A stretch of 64,000 bases of DNA from Onchocerca lupi (GCA_028564675.1 JAOVVO010000357.1:16993-80992); one strand, 5' to 3'. Shown: positions 1-13,495, counted from the first letter of the stretch. The notes: generated from the sequence alone by a model not told the origin. Numbers and translations are program-made.

Positions 1-1161
1 CGTTCCCCTCGAGTCATTCTTTTTCCACGCATATCGGAAACATCATTTGCTACTGAAAGCAGATAAAACTTTAGATCAAATTATTTACTTTTTTTTGCTT
101 CCAAATTCTTCTCTAATTCTTCAAAAAATAATTGTATATTCAAGAAATCCCAATACAAAAGCATCAAAAACAAAATACCCGAGCCATGATCATCAGAACA
201 ATTTAAAGAATTCTGGATTCGTCCATCGGAAGTGCGACCAACGCGTATTTCATCAATATTATACTTTTTGCGTAATACTGAATAGGTATAATTATGCCAA
301 TCAATGATAAATTGAGCCCTTCTAATACGAGCACACTGAAATCTTATTGGTTAGAAAGCATCGCCAAAGATAATTTTATATGAAATAAAATATAAAAGAT
401 TAAAAATATATTAAATGACACTTTATTTCTATTGATGTTTCGTATAAGTTTAGTTAGCTTTCTTAAAAACAAATAAGTGTTTTAGAAATAAAAGGAACAA
501 CCAGCCAACATGCAAAAAGAGATGGTAGTCCAGGAGGATTCTGCACCATAATCAACAAAGGCCAATCAATTCGGAAGAACAGCGTTATTAATAGAACAAT
601 CAGAGTCCATAAAAATTTCAATACCAAGGCAAAAATAGGCCGCAATTTACATATGTATTCTGGCGGACTCTTTAGGGATACAACACTGTAAAAATTGATA
701 ATTGAAGTACAGGGAAATTGACAGATTCTAAATAATCAGTATAATTACGTTAATCCAGTACTGAGAGTAGGACTTGTTCAGTGAACGCTGCTTGGAAAAA
801 TGATTTATTTTTATAACATCATACACTTAAAAAAAAACGTTAATATATAACTTGAATTATAATAGTTTGTGTTCAATTCACCTATAATCGAAATATATTG
901 ATATAGAAAGACATAGTGTTAATCTGATTGCATTCTGCATTTCGATTATAAATCATAAAATACCAGAGCAGAAATGTAAGCATTAAGATACTTAATAAAT
1001 GGATGCTGCTGTACGGCCTGATGTATTGCCGAATCTGTATAGCCCACTATTTGCACTCGATAATTTTTATCCGCCAGCGACTTAGCATGATAACACATTC
1101 GCGGACTTCGGCCAATATCTCCAATAACTACCAATGTTGCATTCTTTCCACGAAGTACCAT
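1..1161 (-). CDS. alg1: ALG1 chitobiosyldiphosphodolichol beta-mannosyltransferase, 5' part (runs off the left edge)
   Basis: ALG1 adds the first mannose to dolichol-PP-GlcNAc2 on the cytosolic face of the ER. Exon 1 (992-1161) contains VVIGDIGRSPRMCYHAKSLA, the N-terminal ALG1 signature. Exon 2 (502-685) has a hydrophobic membrane segment and then QNPPGLPSLFACWL, the family's QNPPGxP motif. Exon 3 starts at 335 and carries FIIDWHNYTYS, the DWHNYGYS block. Spacing between QNPPG and DWHNY equals the human protein with this splicing (donor after 502, acceptor before 335), and phases agree. The start is the ATG at 1161, because an in-frame TAA lies just upstream. An out-of-frame ATG at 1166 precedes it. 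A TTGTAG acceptor at 1178 suggests a trans-spliced 5' end. Exon 3 may run to a GTAAAT donor after 89, with another exon from 52 to the edge. That part does not clearly align with ALG1, so its 3' limit is unresolved. The catalytic C-terminal half is outside the window. Confidence 0.85.
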
Positions 1162-1177
1162 TTCATCCACAAGTTAT

Positions 1178-2637
1178 CTACAATAAAAATTAAAAATCGA
1201 ATACAGCAACTTTTCTATAAAATCCTTTATCCCCTAATGCTTGGAATTTGCTTGCTACTTAGTTAATATTTCAGCAACATCACTTCGGTCAGAAATGGTT
1301 ATGAAAATTTGAAAATCGTCTTCTGGATTTTTGAAAATAATTTCCACATTAGGACATTTAGAATACTCATCATATCAAACCGATATCATCCTATCAAAAT
1401 GCGTACCAATATGATGTATCAAATATTTCTTAATATCATACCCTTTTCATAAAAAGATCTACACTCCACCACAGATATTTAAAGTATTTGAGATAAATTT
1501 TACTCTTGATAATTGAAAAAATTTCAGAATATCCCACTCAACACTGAAATATAAGCACTGGCAACTCTGTATATACAAAGCCAGAATATATTAAATTTAA
1601 AATTTTTATGATCGTAATAAATTCTTCATATAACATCGAACATACATACGGTATCTCAATTATTCTTACAGTTCACAGATTTATGATAAAACGAAATGTT
1701 AATTGGTGTAACTTTCCATTTGAAGTATTTATGTTAACTAAACACTATAAAGAGTTAAGTGATAAACTTCACTATCACTGTTTAAATCATTAAGACGTTA
1801 AGTGATAAATAGTCTCATCAGATACAAAATACGTTTCATAAGCTATCAAGAAGGTTAAACTACATTGAAAATATCAAAATCATGATAAATGGTCCAATGA
1901 ATTTACTTATTTTCTTATATTAGAATCATGCGCAATTAACTAATTAATCAGTAGAAATAAAAAAATATACAGCAATAATAACTGCATCAAAATAAGATGC
2001 GTTACAAAAAACACCCCTACAAAATAACACTTGCCCGTTATTATATTTACAAATTGAACCTTCCATTTATTCAACACAAAAATGCAGTTAAAAATAATTG
2101 AATCTCGCTTATTTTAGATTTCATTAAAATTGCTTAATATGAGATATTTCGACATCCACGTTAACAACTTAATCCTTTTGTCAAAAAAAATTTCAGTAAC
2201 AGACAGAAGTATTAAATAAATGGAATTCGAAAATTGGAAAACTTAAATAACAGAATACAACATCATTAGCTACTCGTTTTCAATCCACAACAGCATTAAA
2301 TTCTGCAGTGAGTGAACTTAAATTTTGCAAAACAGTTTCTGTCGGAATTTCTGAAATAAGAAGTGTGATGATTTTGATTATATAACTAAGTTATAATCAA
2401 ATCTTAATGAAAAAGGTTAGAAAATCAATAAATTAATTTGCAGTTTATATACGCTTTTTTGAATAAAACGACGAAAAACTATTATGAGATAGAGAATTTC
2501 GGATATGCATTCAAAAGTTTCAAATATGAAACAACTTCCTCAAAATCCAAAATAAATCAGTTTAGCATTTCATTAGATTTGAATATTGATTTTTTTTATA
2601 ATAATTAATATTACTTTTTACAGTAGTAAATACTTCT
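1178..2637. other. Intergenic, no gene seen
   Basis: AT-rich sequence between the 5' end of ALG1 and the 3' end of the KDM7-like gene, both on the minus strand. A short ORF at 1608-1793 has no recognisable motif or splice context. The spacing of about 1.5 kb makes an operon unlikely but does not exclude it. Confidence 0.5.
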
Positions 2638-5600
2638 TTATAACAAATATTTACTTGATGATTCCGACAGTGAAGAAACTGAGTCAGCTTCTACAATTTC
2701 TGGAGAAAATAAATCACTTTCTTCATCGTCATCAATTCTTTTTAAACCATCCCAATTCTGTCGCTTGAGCTTTCTTTGTTCGACTGTGACCTTAAAAATA
2801 CTTATATCTGCTTTCTCGCATTTATATCACATCTTCCTACAAGTTTTTAATTATAAAAGTTAATGAATGATTCGAATAGCGGAAACAATAATCAAAAATT
2901 AAGATAAGCAAATAAAAACAATACAACAATAATGTCAAACAAACCGTCAAAGGTCCTGTTCTTTTCTTCTCTGAATCTCGCTCATCGACATCAAACACTT
3001 TAGTTAATTCTGCCAGTTCTTCAGCTGCCATCATAATTTCTGCACCCTACAAAAACTTCAGTCAGTTTTTCTTCAATTCTTCATTAAGATGCCTCATTTT
3101 TTAATAAAATGGCTGGCAATATACAGATGAGAAAAAAAAATTTAAAATCAGTCTAACATCTTCCTTATCTTCATTAAGTGTGATCGATAGATCTCGAATT
3201 TCAGGTTTTTTAATTTCCTCTAAAGACTTTACAGATTCAATCGCTGTATTCCCGTGAGATTCTGAAATGATTAAAGTCAAAGTAACTGTAAAAAAAGATA
3301 GCTTCAAGTCATTACTAATGAAATGACCAGAAGAGAAATCATGCCTGATAGCGAAACTGAATGTTTATCGGTTAGAGAAAGAAAAGATGTCACTGAAACC
3401 GTACCATATTCACTTACTGCGGCATATTGCTGAAATAATTTAAAAAACTTGTTAATTTTATTAAATTCAAAGTGTTTGAAATAAAATTTTGTTTCCAATA
3501 AAAGAAGTGAAAATAAAAATTAACCATCAACACCAGAAACTGATGCTAAAGTGGGATTTCGTTCATTGAGTAAAAGAATATATTGCGAATTTTCAATAAG
3601 ACCTACCGGAGAAGACATTTTCTGAATAGTTCGCGGTGTAATATTCATAACAGTTGTTGTGATATTCGAATCCTGCTTCTAAAAACCAAATTATTACTGA
3701 ACAAAAATTTCTTAAGAAGAAAAGGAAATCTTTTATATTTCCTATCCAAATGAAGTTCATAAGAAAAACGCGACATGATTTTTTCCGTTAAAATCTTCTT
3801 GTTCAAGAGATCGACATGCCTCAATAACTCGTGTTGGTTGGACAACTGGAAGATTTCCGTCTCTTTCATGATCTTTAATTGGCGCAACTTTAGTTGCAGA
3901 TGACCATCGCAATAAACCTAAAATTACAGCAAATGGAAATATTAATCATTTCAGTTTTAACTTGACTATGAAGCAAATCACAGAAATTTCCATTTACTTT
4001 GTATTATATTAAAATCTAGTAATAAAATTGGAATCTAGTAATAAAATCTATTCATCAAAATTTAACATGACCAAAGAAAATAATGTTCAGAGCTGACTTA
4101 ATAACACAATGCAGATAACAATGCTAAAACCTTCCGCAGATGAAAGACGAGGGTCACCAGGTACTGAATAATTATAATTATATTGAATGATAGTTGAGAC
4201 TTCTTTAGGCCAAGACCGAGCGAAAGATTGTGAGGAAATACTAGACATATCTGTAGAACTAGATTTATGATCGGTTTCCGAACGCCAAGAAGTTGAATAT
4301 TCATTTTTTTTTGAATCACAGTCGCTTGCACGTCTAATACCTCTGCTTCCAATTGACCTAGAATCTTGCAAAATTAATTTTTTCAAATAGCTACTACTTA
4401 TCTCATTCGAACCATTTTTAAAATTTCCAGATGATGAAAAATGAAAACAAGTGTATCAAAAGTCACTCAAATATAAAGAACCATTTTTTTTCAACCAGAA
4501 TTTCTGGAAAATTTCATAAGAACAATTTTTTAACCTCTCAAGTCTAATCCTACTTGAAAATCTAATGAAAAATTCTACCAACAATCAGCAGCCGAAAATG
4601 AATCAGTAAATCGTCGTTTGAAAGTTTTGCCCGAACATCGATATGAATTTTGGCCAAGTTTTGAAGCACTAGAAATTCTTAGAATATCGATCTTAAAAAA
4701 TATGAGTAACTCTGAACTACTGAAAATTCGTAAATATAAAGTTGCATACATAATCTTTTACGACATATCACATTTCTGTTAATTTGAAAAGATTAAAATA
4801 CGAACACATTCGTTCTTTTATTACTTGGACCAGGTCGTACTAAAGGTGAACGATATTGCAATTCTGGATATTCTTCCTTTATAGTATAACGATTTTCACG
4901 TTGATTATCTTTGTCTCGATCGCGATGAGATCGCCATGATTCTATAATCAATGGAAGTCTGCAGAAAAATACTATAGAAAAATGGCCAAAAATTTATTAA
5001 TTAAAAGTAGATTCCACGTAGTAAATTTTCTTTCACTGCAATCATTATGTTTACTAAATCTTAATCAAGATTCATATAAAATCAATCTACATATGTCAAA
5101 AATGACCACTGTGATGAATGCTCCTTTCAGTATCAGCCTGCGCAACGGTTATAGTTTTGATTTCATATTCTGTTGATTTATTATCATTTGAAGGTCCAGG
5201 TATTGATGTAACACCTGTAGACCACGACTTATCTGAAGTTTTTTCTGGCATTGCTTCTATTTTTCCGGATGTATCTACGACAACTTTGTGCAGCTGAGGC
5301 TGAAGACGGAATTTCTGGCTCGGTGGTGCCTTAGCCATCTGAAATATGTGTACTATATATAATCTTTATTTATTATCAAGAAATGTTGATCAATTAAAAT
5401 CTATGATTTTACAGAAATGAAAAGCACTTACATCAGGTGTACGCCTATAAGCAGAAGGTAACTGCTTATGTCCCAGTGGAGTGACAGAAGCCAGAGGATC
5501 GTAGCCATATGGGTTAGGTGCTTGAGGTGCATCAGCTGGCATGATAGCTGGAGGAATGCCTCCCACAATTAATGGTCCATCAGGTTTATGATAATCCGGC

Positions 5601-8600
5601 TTTTTGTTGCTTTTAACTTTTGATTTCGGTGGCTTCGGTCTCATAAACTGCTGCGTTTCGATGACTAGAAAAATCAACATATTTTTGTAGACAATGAAGA
5701 ATGAATTTCATAAAAAATATGAAGACTAACCTTTTTCCTTCGGAGGTATTTTTCGTTTAGCTATAGGCGGCTTATTTTTTCCAAAAGCTTTGAACCACTG
5801 ATTCAGCTAGAAAATATAATATATGCGTTTAAAATATGATAAAATGGCATCAAATTTCGAAACAGAAAAATCCAAGGACTATACCTTAGGTGAAATTTGT
5901 TGTTCGAAATTCTTCTTTTTTTCTTTCTCGATTATAAAATGTTCGGGAACTTTATGATTTAATACTTTCTGCAAAATATGACAAGATTATGGTTTTAGTA
6001 ATTTTATGATTGGTTTAACTTTTACGTACTGCACAATATGACTTTTAAAACAAAACTTGAAAATGATCTGAATCAAAAACATAAGGGATATGCCATTCAC
6101 ATTAAATGTTCGTAAATTTATCACAATGTAAAAATGCAGTAAAACCTAGAATTAAATTAAACAAATTACTTCAAAAACATTAAGCAAGTCGTTTTTCTCC
6201 TGATTTGTAGAATTTTTATGATTTTTAACAATCTCTCGCATATAAACCAGCAACGATTTAAATCCTTCGCGCTCTTTTTGGCTAATTGTTGCGAGATACT
6301 CTGGAACACGAACCTTGATCTTTCTCAAAAAAAAAAAAAAAAAAAAAAAAAGCCCTTTCTAGCAAAAATCTTTATCATGGATTTTAAAAAGTTAAAATTT
6401 GAATGTGATTAAACAATCCCAGAATTTTTGAACCAAAAGGTTTATTATTAAGTTCTAAAGTTACTGAAGTAACAATTCTTAGTTTAATAATTTATTATGT
6501 TTTTCTTAAAATTGAATTTATAGAAAGAAACAATCAAAGGGAAAGCAAAACCAACCATCATCATATGTCAAACTGCTTTCTTCTGCTTTATATGACAATT
6601 CAACCTGATGGCAAAATTCCAATTAAAATTTAAGACTCATAAAAAAATTTATGACTAATTTAAGACTCATTTGTCATTTCGTTCCATTCTCAATTCCTTT
6701 TCCCGCCCAATACCCACCAAAAAATATGGATTTTCACTGATTTCGAAATGCTGCGAAACTGAAATTCAAGCATCAATAAAAATGTAATATCTCAAGCGTT
6801 TACCTTTTCAGGACACATATTCTTTTCATTTGTTTTCTTATCAAATGCAGTTTCTTCAGTTTGTGCCTGTAGAAAAAATGTCCTGATAAACTAAATCCCT
6901 ATCAAGTAGGCCATCAAATGTACTGAACCTAAAGATGATTTACTGAACTGAGAAGTAAAACAAAGAAAAACGAAAAATTAAAATACCAAAGAACTTCAAG
7001 AAAAAAAAAAAAAAAAAAAAACGAAAACAAAATAAAACAAAACTACCTGTACTACAGTTGAATCCACTGTATTCTCTTCCATTTTTATTGTATTTTCTCT
7101 GTTCGTGACGATATTATTGTCTGCTTCTTCTCTTATGCCTGCAGCAACTCTAGTTATAAATAATTAACAGGGGAAAAAGAAGCATTTAAAACGAGACAAA
7201 AGTAGTCATGATAAAGCATTAAAAAATTTAACCAAAAAAAATGCAATTTTAGCTTCAAATTTGAATATTTGAAATTAACAGGAACCATTACTAGTAGCAC
7301 TTCCCGCTATATTATCCACATGCATCAGGATGCCATCAGCGTTAACAACTGTTTTTGCTTTTAAAGCATTGATGTTGACTTTCTGATCACTGCTACGCCA
7401 TACAGCCTTTAAAAAACAGATAACAGAAATCAAATTTACTGAATGAAATAACTGAATATAGTTTTAAAAAATGTTTTAGTTTTAGTTTTTTTTTTTTTTT
7501 TTTATAGTTTTAAATTTCTTTTTTATATCATCCATAGTGTCTCTGGAAAGCATAATTTTTAAATGACATCAGAAAACCATTGAAAGACTTTATATATGAA
7601 AATTTCATGAAGAATACTGAAAACTTTTATATGAAACGAATAATTGTAGATATCCATACTACTGAAGCAATACTATTCAACAACTGAAGAATAAACCAAT
7701 AATAAACTACCTCGTCCATTTTGTTAATTTTGTAAATGCGACCAGTTGTTTTCTTAATAATATTTTCTATCACATACCATACCATTTCGATGTAATTTGG
7801 ATAACGATACTTTTTTTTAATCTGAAAATAAACAATTATTTTCAAAGAATAAAAAATAAAATGCTGAATTAATATACTTAATTTAATTTACATACCATAA
7901 GAATACTTTCAGAACGGATGACTCGTATTTGCATTGGAATAGAAAAGCTATGAAGAAAGTTTCCACCAAAAACTAAGCTATCCTCTGGAGTATATACAGC
8001 ATGAATCCAGCCTGGAATAAGTGTATGACTAGAATAATGGCTCCACTTCGAATTCAATATTCATTAAAATAATATGGAACAAAAAAATACCTGATGGAAT
8101 GATAAAGGTGTAACCCTCATATAGTTCGATCCTTGCACATTTATCAACAAGATCTCCGAAAAATGCTTCATGTTGCGACCCTTCCAATATCCACTTTTCG
8201 TATTTCAGTATATTTTCTTCAGTAGGTTCAATAATCCAGAAAGTCTACAATTCATAGTTATCTACAAGATATTCAAAAAACTGCAAAAATGTTGGGAATT
8301 TGTAAAGGATGCACCTTTCTTCCTTTATAAATATGATACCAAACTGATGTGCCACCGAAATCAATATGAAAATCAGTGAATGATCCTTTGACACTCATTA
8401 AACAATAACTGAAAAAAGAATTCAAGTTCTTTTTTAGAAAATTGAAAAAATATTTGTAATATATAAGTATGTCAAGATATAATTAGTAAATTTTCATAAA
8501 GAGTGTTTTCACAGAATAAAACATACTTCTGCACTTTGGGAAAAGTAGATGGAAAGTTCCGTAAGTCTTTTGGCCAATACAACTCAACCCAGTCGATTTC

Positions 8601-10125
8601 TTGAGCTAACGATGGTCCCCGTACTCTCCTTGTAAGCGGCGTGAGAGAAAATTCAAGTGAAAGTAAGTTAAGCAGATCTTTTCGTCCTGCCGACGGAGAT
8701 CTGTACAAACAAATTATTGAAAGAAGTTTTTAAGCATAAACTTAATATAAGTGAAATAAGCTGATTTAAATGCAGTGTAAAAACCAAAAATGCAACAATT
8801 CTGTGAACTTACTCATAATAATCAACAAAATCACTAAGCATCATTTGTCGACTACCTTGAGTCATCACATCAACCACTTCAACCAGACGATCACCAACTG
8901 CTTTTAGCACACATCGCACAGTAAATGTCCCATCCTTTGGCATCCTATCAATTTCATATACCAATTTAACATTACTTTTGCAGCATAAAACATTTATACA
9001 TGTCGGAATACATAAGAAATTTCTTTGAGACAAAGGACCTTTTATTACGAAAAAGATTTTCGACAAAAATCAATTCTTCTTTTTTGAAATTTCATCAGAA
9101 GGAAACATAATTTGTGAAAAGTGACATGATTTTGATGTGCAGAAAATAATCGGAAATCATTGACAAAATATACTTCATTCCGAGTGCGCTCAATGAATCT
9201 TTGAACAGAAGAGGCTCTTCCAAACCATTTTCTTGTAGATACTCAATTGTAAAATCTGAAGAACTTTTATAAAACTCAAAAGTTCAAAAGTTCTTTGTAA
9301 TTTCAAAAGAATAATAAAGAGACTGAACTGGAGCACAGTGATAATTGACTTCTCTTTACATTAGAAATAATCTTAAACAAAAAAGTCTTAAGATTTTTTA
9401 AAGATCATTTCTAATATACAGGTAAGTCAATTATTTTATTCTCAGACAACACAAATTCGGATTATTTAAAGTTACTAAACCTTAATTATCCAACCATTCA
9501 GCTCTGATTCATCGATAATCCTGAATATAAGGTGACTTACCGGAAGCATTCATTTCTCGGCACATATCATTGAATTCAAATTCTTTTTTCATGAGAACTG
9601 CATCGAGATCATATGTCCAAGGTCCACTAGCAAACTGTTGTTCCTTCTGGTCGTCATCAATCTTATCTTCATAGATACTTTCATCGCTACTAAACCATTC
9701 TTCTTCTGAACTTGTTGACTTTGAACGTCTCCTCTAAAATTTGATAAATTAGCAAAAATATGATAAACAATAACGAAATCCAATATGAAAAGAAATTGCT
9801 GTTTCGGAACAATAATTTGCATGCAAATGAAAATGAAAAAAGCAATGTGAAAATGATGCCAGCTCATTAAATTCAGAATTCTAACAGCTATAGAAAATCA
9901 TTTCAATTATGAATTAATCTTTAATATTGAGCTAACTGATCAAAAATATTTAATAAATTCTTTTGCATTCAAATTTCAAAATAATATGAAATCAAAAATT
10001 TAAAAATATATTCTGAAACATACTTTTCTCCGATTTTTTCGAGGATTTTTTTGCTTGATTCTAATTGGCTCCAATTCCGTCATACGTTTGACTAAATTAT
10101 CAATTTCCTTCGCTATTACAGAAAG
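2638..10125 (-). CDS. KDM7/PHF8-type JmjC histone lysine demethylase (jmjd-1.2-like)
   Basis: A nuclear Fe(II)/2-oxoglutarate dioxygenase of the KDM7 family (human PHF8, C. elegans JMJD-1.1/1.2), which removes methyl groups from histone H3K9/H3K27 and H4K20. Exons in coding order: 10024-10125, 9541-9733, 9174-9255, 8813-8944, 8527-8700, 8315-8408, 8091-8244, 7896-8011, 7711-7821, 7286-7406, about 7047-7151, 6804-6866, 6556-6604, 6170-6300, 5885-5968, 5731-5806, 5432-5664, about 5100-5338, 4825-4941, 4131-4370, about 3775-3917, 3525-3678, about 3350-3416, 3158-3261, 2945-3046, 2638-2790. The JmjC core is unambiguous: LLNLLSLEFS, then TDFHIDFGGTSVWYH (iron ligands H and D), FFGDLVDKC, then GWIHAV (third ligand H) and FGGNFLHS. 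The pre-JmjC part (FTVRCVLKAVG, VVDVMTQ, LSDFVDYYE) matches PHF8. The C-terminal half is basic, proline- and serine-rich, and ends SSLSESSSKYLL-stop. No PHD finger is visible in any exon. The 5' end is uncertain: the first in-frame ATG is inside exon 10024-10125, or the gene continues into the exons at 11.7-13.2 kb. Confidence 0.86.
6327..6351. repeat. Poly(A) tract, about 25 bases
   Basis: Lies 26 bases upstream, in coding direction, of the KDM7-like exon 6170-6300. Read on the minus strand it is a long polypyrimidine T run. Similar A or T runs occur at 7001-7021 and 34612-34635. Confidence 0.85.
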
Positions 10126-11629
10126 CTGCAATGAGTTTCATCAGTCATAATGGGTAAAATTAAAGTGGAACTTTGTTGTAGACTGATAATACTAACTAGA
10201 AAACTTACGCATCAAACTCAAGATGCACCTTCATACTTTAAAACTATTATATGTCAGGAAAGAGAAAAACGCTGCAAGATAGAGTATACAAATTCGGTAT
10301 TCGTCGCTCTTATTTTTGATAAAAAAGGAATGAAAGGAACAGAAGGAAATGAACTGCGAGAAAAACTCCCAATTCAAAAAAAATTAAGAGCTAGCGATAC
10401 TCCACTACCCAGTACAATGCACCATAACATTTCATTTTACATGAGCAATATTTTAACGACGCATTTCATTTCACCACTCCGTAGCATACAACTATCATGC
10501 AATGATGTCCAAGTAAGGGTTGGATACAGAAAAGAAGTTATTGCTGAGGAGGTGAAAAATTGGTCGAGATTTATGCATTTCAGTGGAGGGTAGGTTGAGG
10601 GAGATAGGAATAACATTTGGTGAAGATTTAGGAGTATTTGGAAATAATGTGTTGGTGGTATGAGAGTGAAAAGAGTGAAGAGATATTAGCTGAGAAGAGA
10701 TTATAAGGATTGCTAGAAATGCGAGGAATGATAACATAGGCAAGGCAGGATAGGACGATAGTGGAGTATAATATGGACTTTCATCCAACGGATATAATCT
10801 TTGTAGGCAGAGTTAAACTTCACTTGGTGCATTTAATGAAAATATATGGCTTGTGATTCATTTTAAGTTCTGGTTCTTATTTTGCGTAGTTCGGACCATT
10901 TTTTTGAGATTTCTATTGATTTCAGTTATGGGTTCTTTTTCTATGATCTTATCTTTTTGTTGCATGAAATGTGGAAGAGAAGGATGGGACAGAATTCAGT
11001 TTCCCTTAATGAAATATTCTTCCAAAGTTAGCGGAATATTCTCTATAAAAGAAGACATTTATATCTCCTCTGCTCCTTCCCGTCTGCATCCTCATCCGAT
11101 ATGGAGTGAGCCTGTGATGTATCCTATCTCTTGCTGACACTTCATGTGTTATTTTCATTGTGGGAGATCAATTTTATTCGGAATATTTTATTGCTACAAC
11201 AAAATTAAGCATATCTGCTTATAGACTTCTTATTAGTTTGCTTGGGGCTCTGCTGTTGCACGTCAAAGTTCATAAATGCCTACAACATGCTCAATTATTC
11301 AAACGACATACTTGCTTGTACATCAAAGCTTTAAGCTTTACACTGCAGATAGATAAAAGGAAACACTGCTAAGAGAAGAGCAGCTCAGGGAAGTTTTTTC
11401 GTAGGAGATGCAATATACTGATGACATTGAAATCATAGATTCTCTCTCCACGGCAACATCTCTATTATACTGCAGTTAAAAACACTCTATCCTTCGTCAA
11501 ATTCATTCACAAATTTATAAATCTTATGCATAAACATTCGATCGACAAATTATTTTTTTAAGGACTTAAAATTTATGTGTCTATCCATAAGACTTGTTTC
11601 AACTTTAATATTTATGCATAAGACTTATT
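10126..11629. other. Intron or intergenic, no gene seen
   Basis: Separates the first secure KDM7-like exon from the next minus-strand exon. It holds a 147-codon plus-strand ORF (10150-10593) and overlapping minus ORFs without motifs, splice support or compositional bias. If the upstream exons belong to the KDM7 gene, this is one 1.6-kb intron. Confidence 0.45.
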
Positions 11630-11698
11630 TTAATTGTTTAGTTCCTTCTTATTCCGCCCCACCAGCAAATTTTTTGAAAATTCTTTGTGACCCCTCAC

Positions 11699-13202
11699 GC
11701 GAGCAGTTGTTGCTGCGAATTGCTGTAGTTTTTCGAGTTTTTCACGAATAACTTGATCATTATGAAGAGCAGCATTAGGACTACCACCCGCTCTTTTCCG
11801 TTCCTCTAAATCGGCTAGCAATGACGCAAGTTGCATCTGGAAAACTGCGAATTCAGGACCAATCAAGTTAGCACTTTTCTCAATTGTCTGCACTCGTTTT
11901 GCCACAGACTGAAATATCATTCAAATGATTTAGAGTGTATTGAATAAGAAGCAAAGCTTTTAGTAATTCTCCTCAGAAAATATATGTATGATGAGCAGTC
12001 GTTTTTATAAAAGCAACTTTTAGTAAGCTTAACGACGGAACAGACAAATCAAGAACTCTTTATTATTTAGAAATGGTTTGTTGAAATCGGTCATTTTATA
12101 ATTTTCTTTCAACGAAAAAAATCTGTTAATGTCGATATAGTGCATTAGGCAAACTTGTAGTCGTTTTTGAGCTTCTGTTATCCACTTCTTATCAGTGAAG
12201 TATTTTGAAGGTGACATGGATATATTTTCTTTTGATAGTGCCTATAGAAGATAAAGAATTTTAGATCATTTACAGAAACAAAGTGTGAATCATGGATATG
12301 AAAGAGAATTGTTATCCTTGCACATTAGTTATGTCTTTCTGTAAAGTTATTCAATTTATGTTGTCCAACGACAGTTAGGCGGATAGTTTTTATTGTATTT
12401 ATTCCAAAACCTTTGCAAATTTGTTAACGTCGGATATTCGAGATGGCAGCACCTGTCCGAAATTCATCTCCGCATATTTCTTCATTAAACAGTGCACCGC
12501 CTCATTGATTATATTTTCCTGAAATGATGCGCTAAAAAAATTTTCTCCAAGCAATGTGTTCTTTTTCAATTTTTTGTTTGATTGAATTATTTAATTTTCA
12601 ATATCGAATATTATGTTTAATTAATGAAGAACTTTCAAAAAGTTAATAGAATCCTTTGATTCTGAAATAATTTTTGTTTTGAATAAGGATTTAAATTTTC
12701 AAATTTTGTTATAGTTATTTCAAGATCAATTATTTCTTCACTGAGCAATTATTAGATTTTCTTACTTCATAAAGAGCTTTTCCCTCTAAATCCTTTCTCG
12801 ACTGATAAATAACGAATCGCAGTTCAGTGCGTACAACGTTTTCTTCAGGTTCAGTTCTTTGAATGCGAATCATTTGCCTCGGTAATATTCTTCCTTTTGA
12901 ATCTACTACCTCTTCAGTGCTACAAAATTTTCGCTGAAGTATTACTAATAGTCTAATCAATGGAAGCCTAAGATAATTAATAATGATCCAAACATTACAA
13001 TACAATTGCGATTCTTTTATCGGTTATATTTAAGTAAACTTGTTGGTTTTATTTCAACAAAGTATTCAACAAATTATCTTTCGTTGGCTGTAATATTACA
13101 GTACTTTAAATTGCAGGAACTCAATAAATGCTGTGATTTTCAAGGATAAAAGTCGAATACCCAGCAGCTTTCAGTGACTCAGCATCATGTCCTGCATCTT
13201 TC
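11699..13202 (-). CDS. Unrecognised coiled-coil coding exons; 5' part of the KDM7-like gene or a separate gene
   Basis: I do not recognise this protein. Five minus-strand exons join in frame: 13161-13202, 12766-12919, 12453-12518, 12155-12241 and 11699/11630-11908. They encode DSKGRILPRQMIRIQR, VVRTELRFVIYQSRKDLEG, a basic helical piece, and a helical, probably coiled-coil stretch with LASLLADLEERKRAGGSPN. All internal junctions after the second exon are phase 0. The last exon can end in two ways. It can read through to a TAA at 11630-11632, giving a separate gene. Or it can use a good GTGAGG donor after 11699 in phase 0, which fits the phase-0 acceptor of the KDM7-like exon at 10125. A possible further exon lies near 13306-13390 (open frame with VMKLFLLETAKHG after a TACAG acceptor). 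No start codon was assigned. The Helitron-like element begins 0.26 kb upstream. Confidence 0.6.
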
Positions 13203-13474
13203 CTGAAAAAGATTCCATTCAAAATTTTAAGAGTAGCAATATTTTATCTGTTTTTCTATGATTGACGAATGTAAAGTTTTGTTTTAAGTGTAATTGGGAA
13301 GAGGAGATTTTCCACTAATTTAAGTTGACCATGCTTTGCAGTTTCCAGCAAAAACAATTTCATGACCTCATTATCATTAGAGATCTGTACAGAAGGCACA
13401 ACCGTATAATAAAGTTTTCAATGAAAAAATTACAGAAAAGTTCGTTCTGTTGCTTATTTTAAACTAGCTGTACC

Positions 13475-13495
13475 CGGCCAAGCTCTGCCTGACCG
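13475..13495 (-). terminator. Helitron 3'-terminal hairpin
   Basis: On the minus strand CGGTCAGGC pairs with GCTTGGCCG around loop AGA, nine pairs including two G.T. It lies eleven bases before the CTAG terminus at 13464. This hairpin-plus-CTRR arrangement is what Helitrons use as the transposition terminator. Confidence 0.75.

Noticed and set aside
6327..6351. Poly(A) tract as a retroposon tail
   Set aside because: No retroposed sequence upstream and no target-site duplication. It sits in an intron as a polypyrimidine run on the coding strand.
10150..10593. 147-codon ATG ORF on the plus strand
   Set aside because: The longest simple ORF in the region, but no motif, no splice context, and it overlaps long open frames on the minus strand. 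Most likely chance in a less AT-rich patch.
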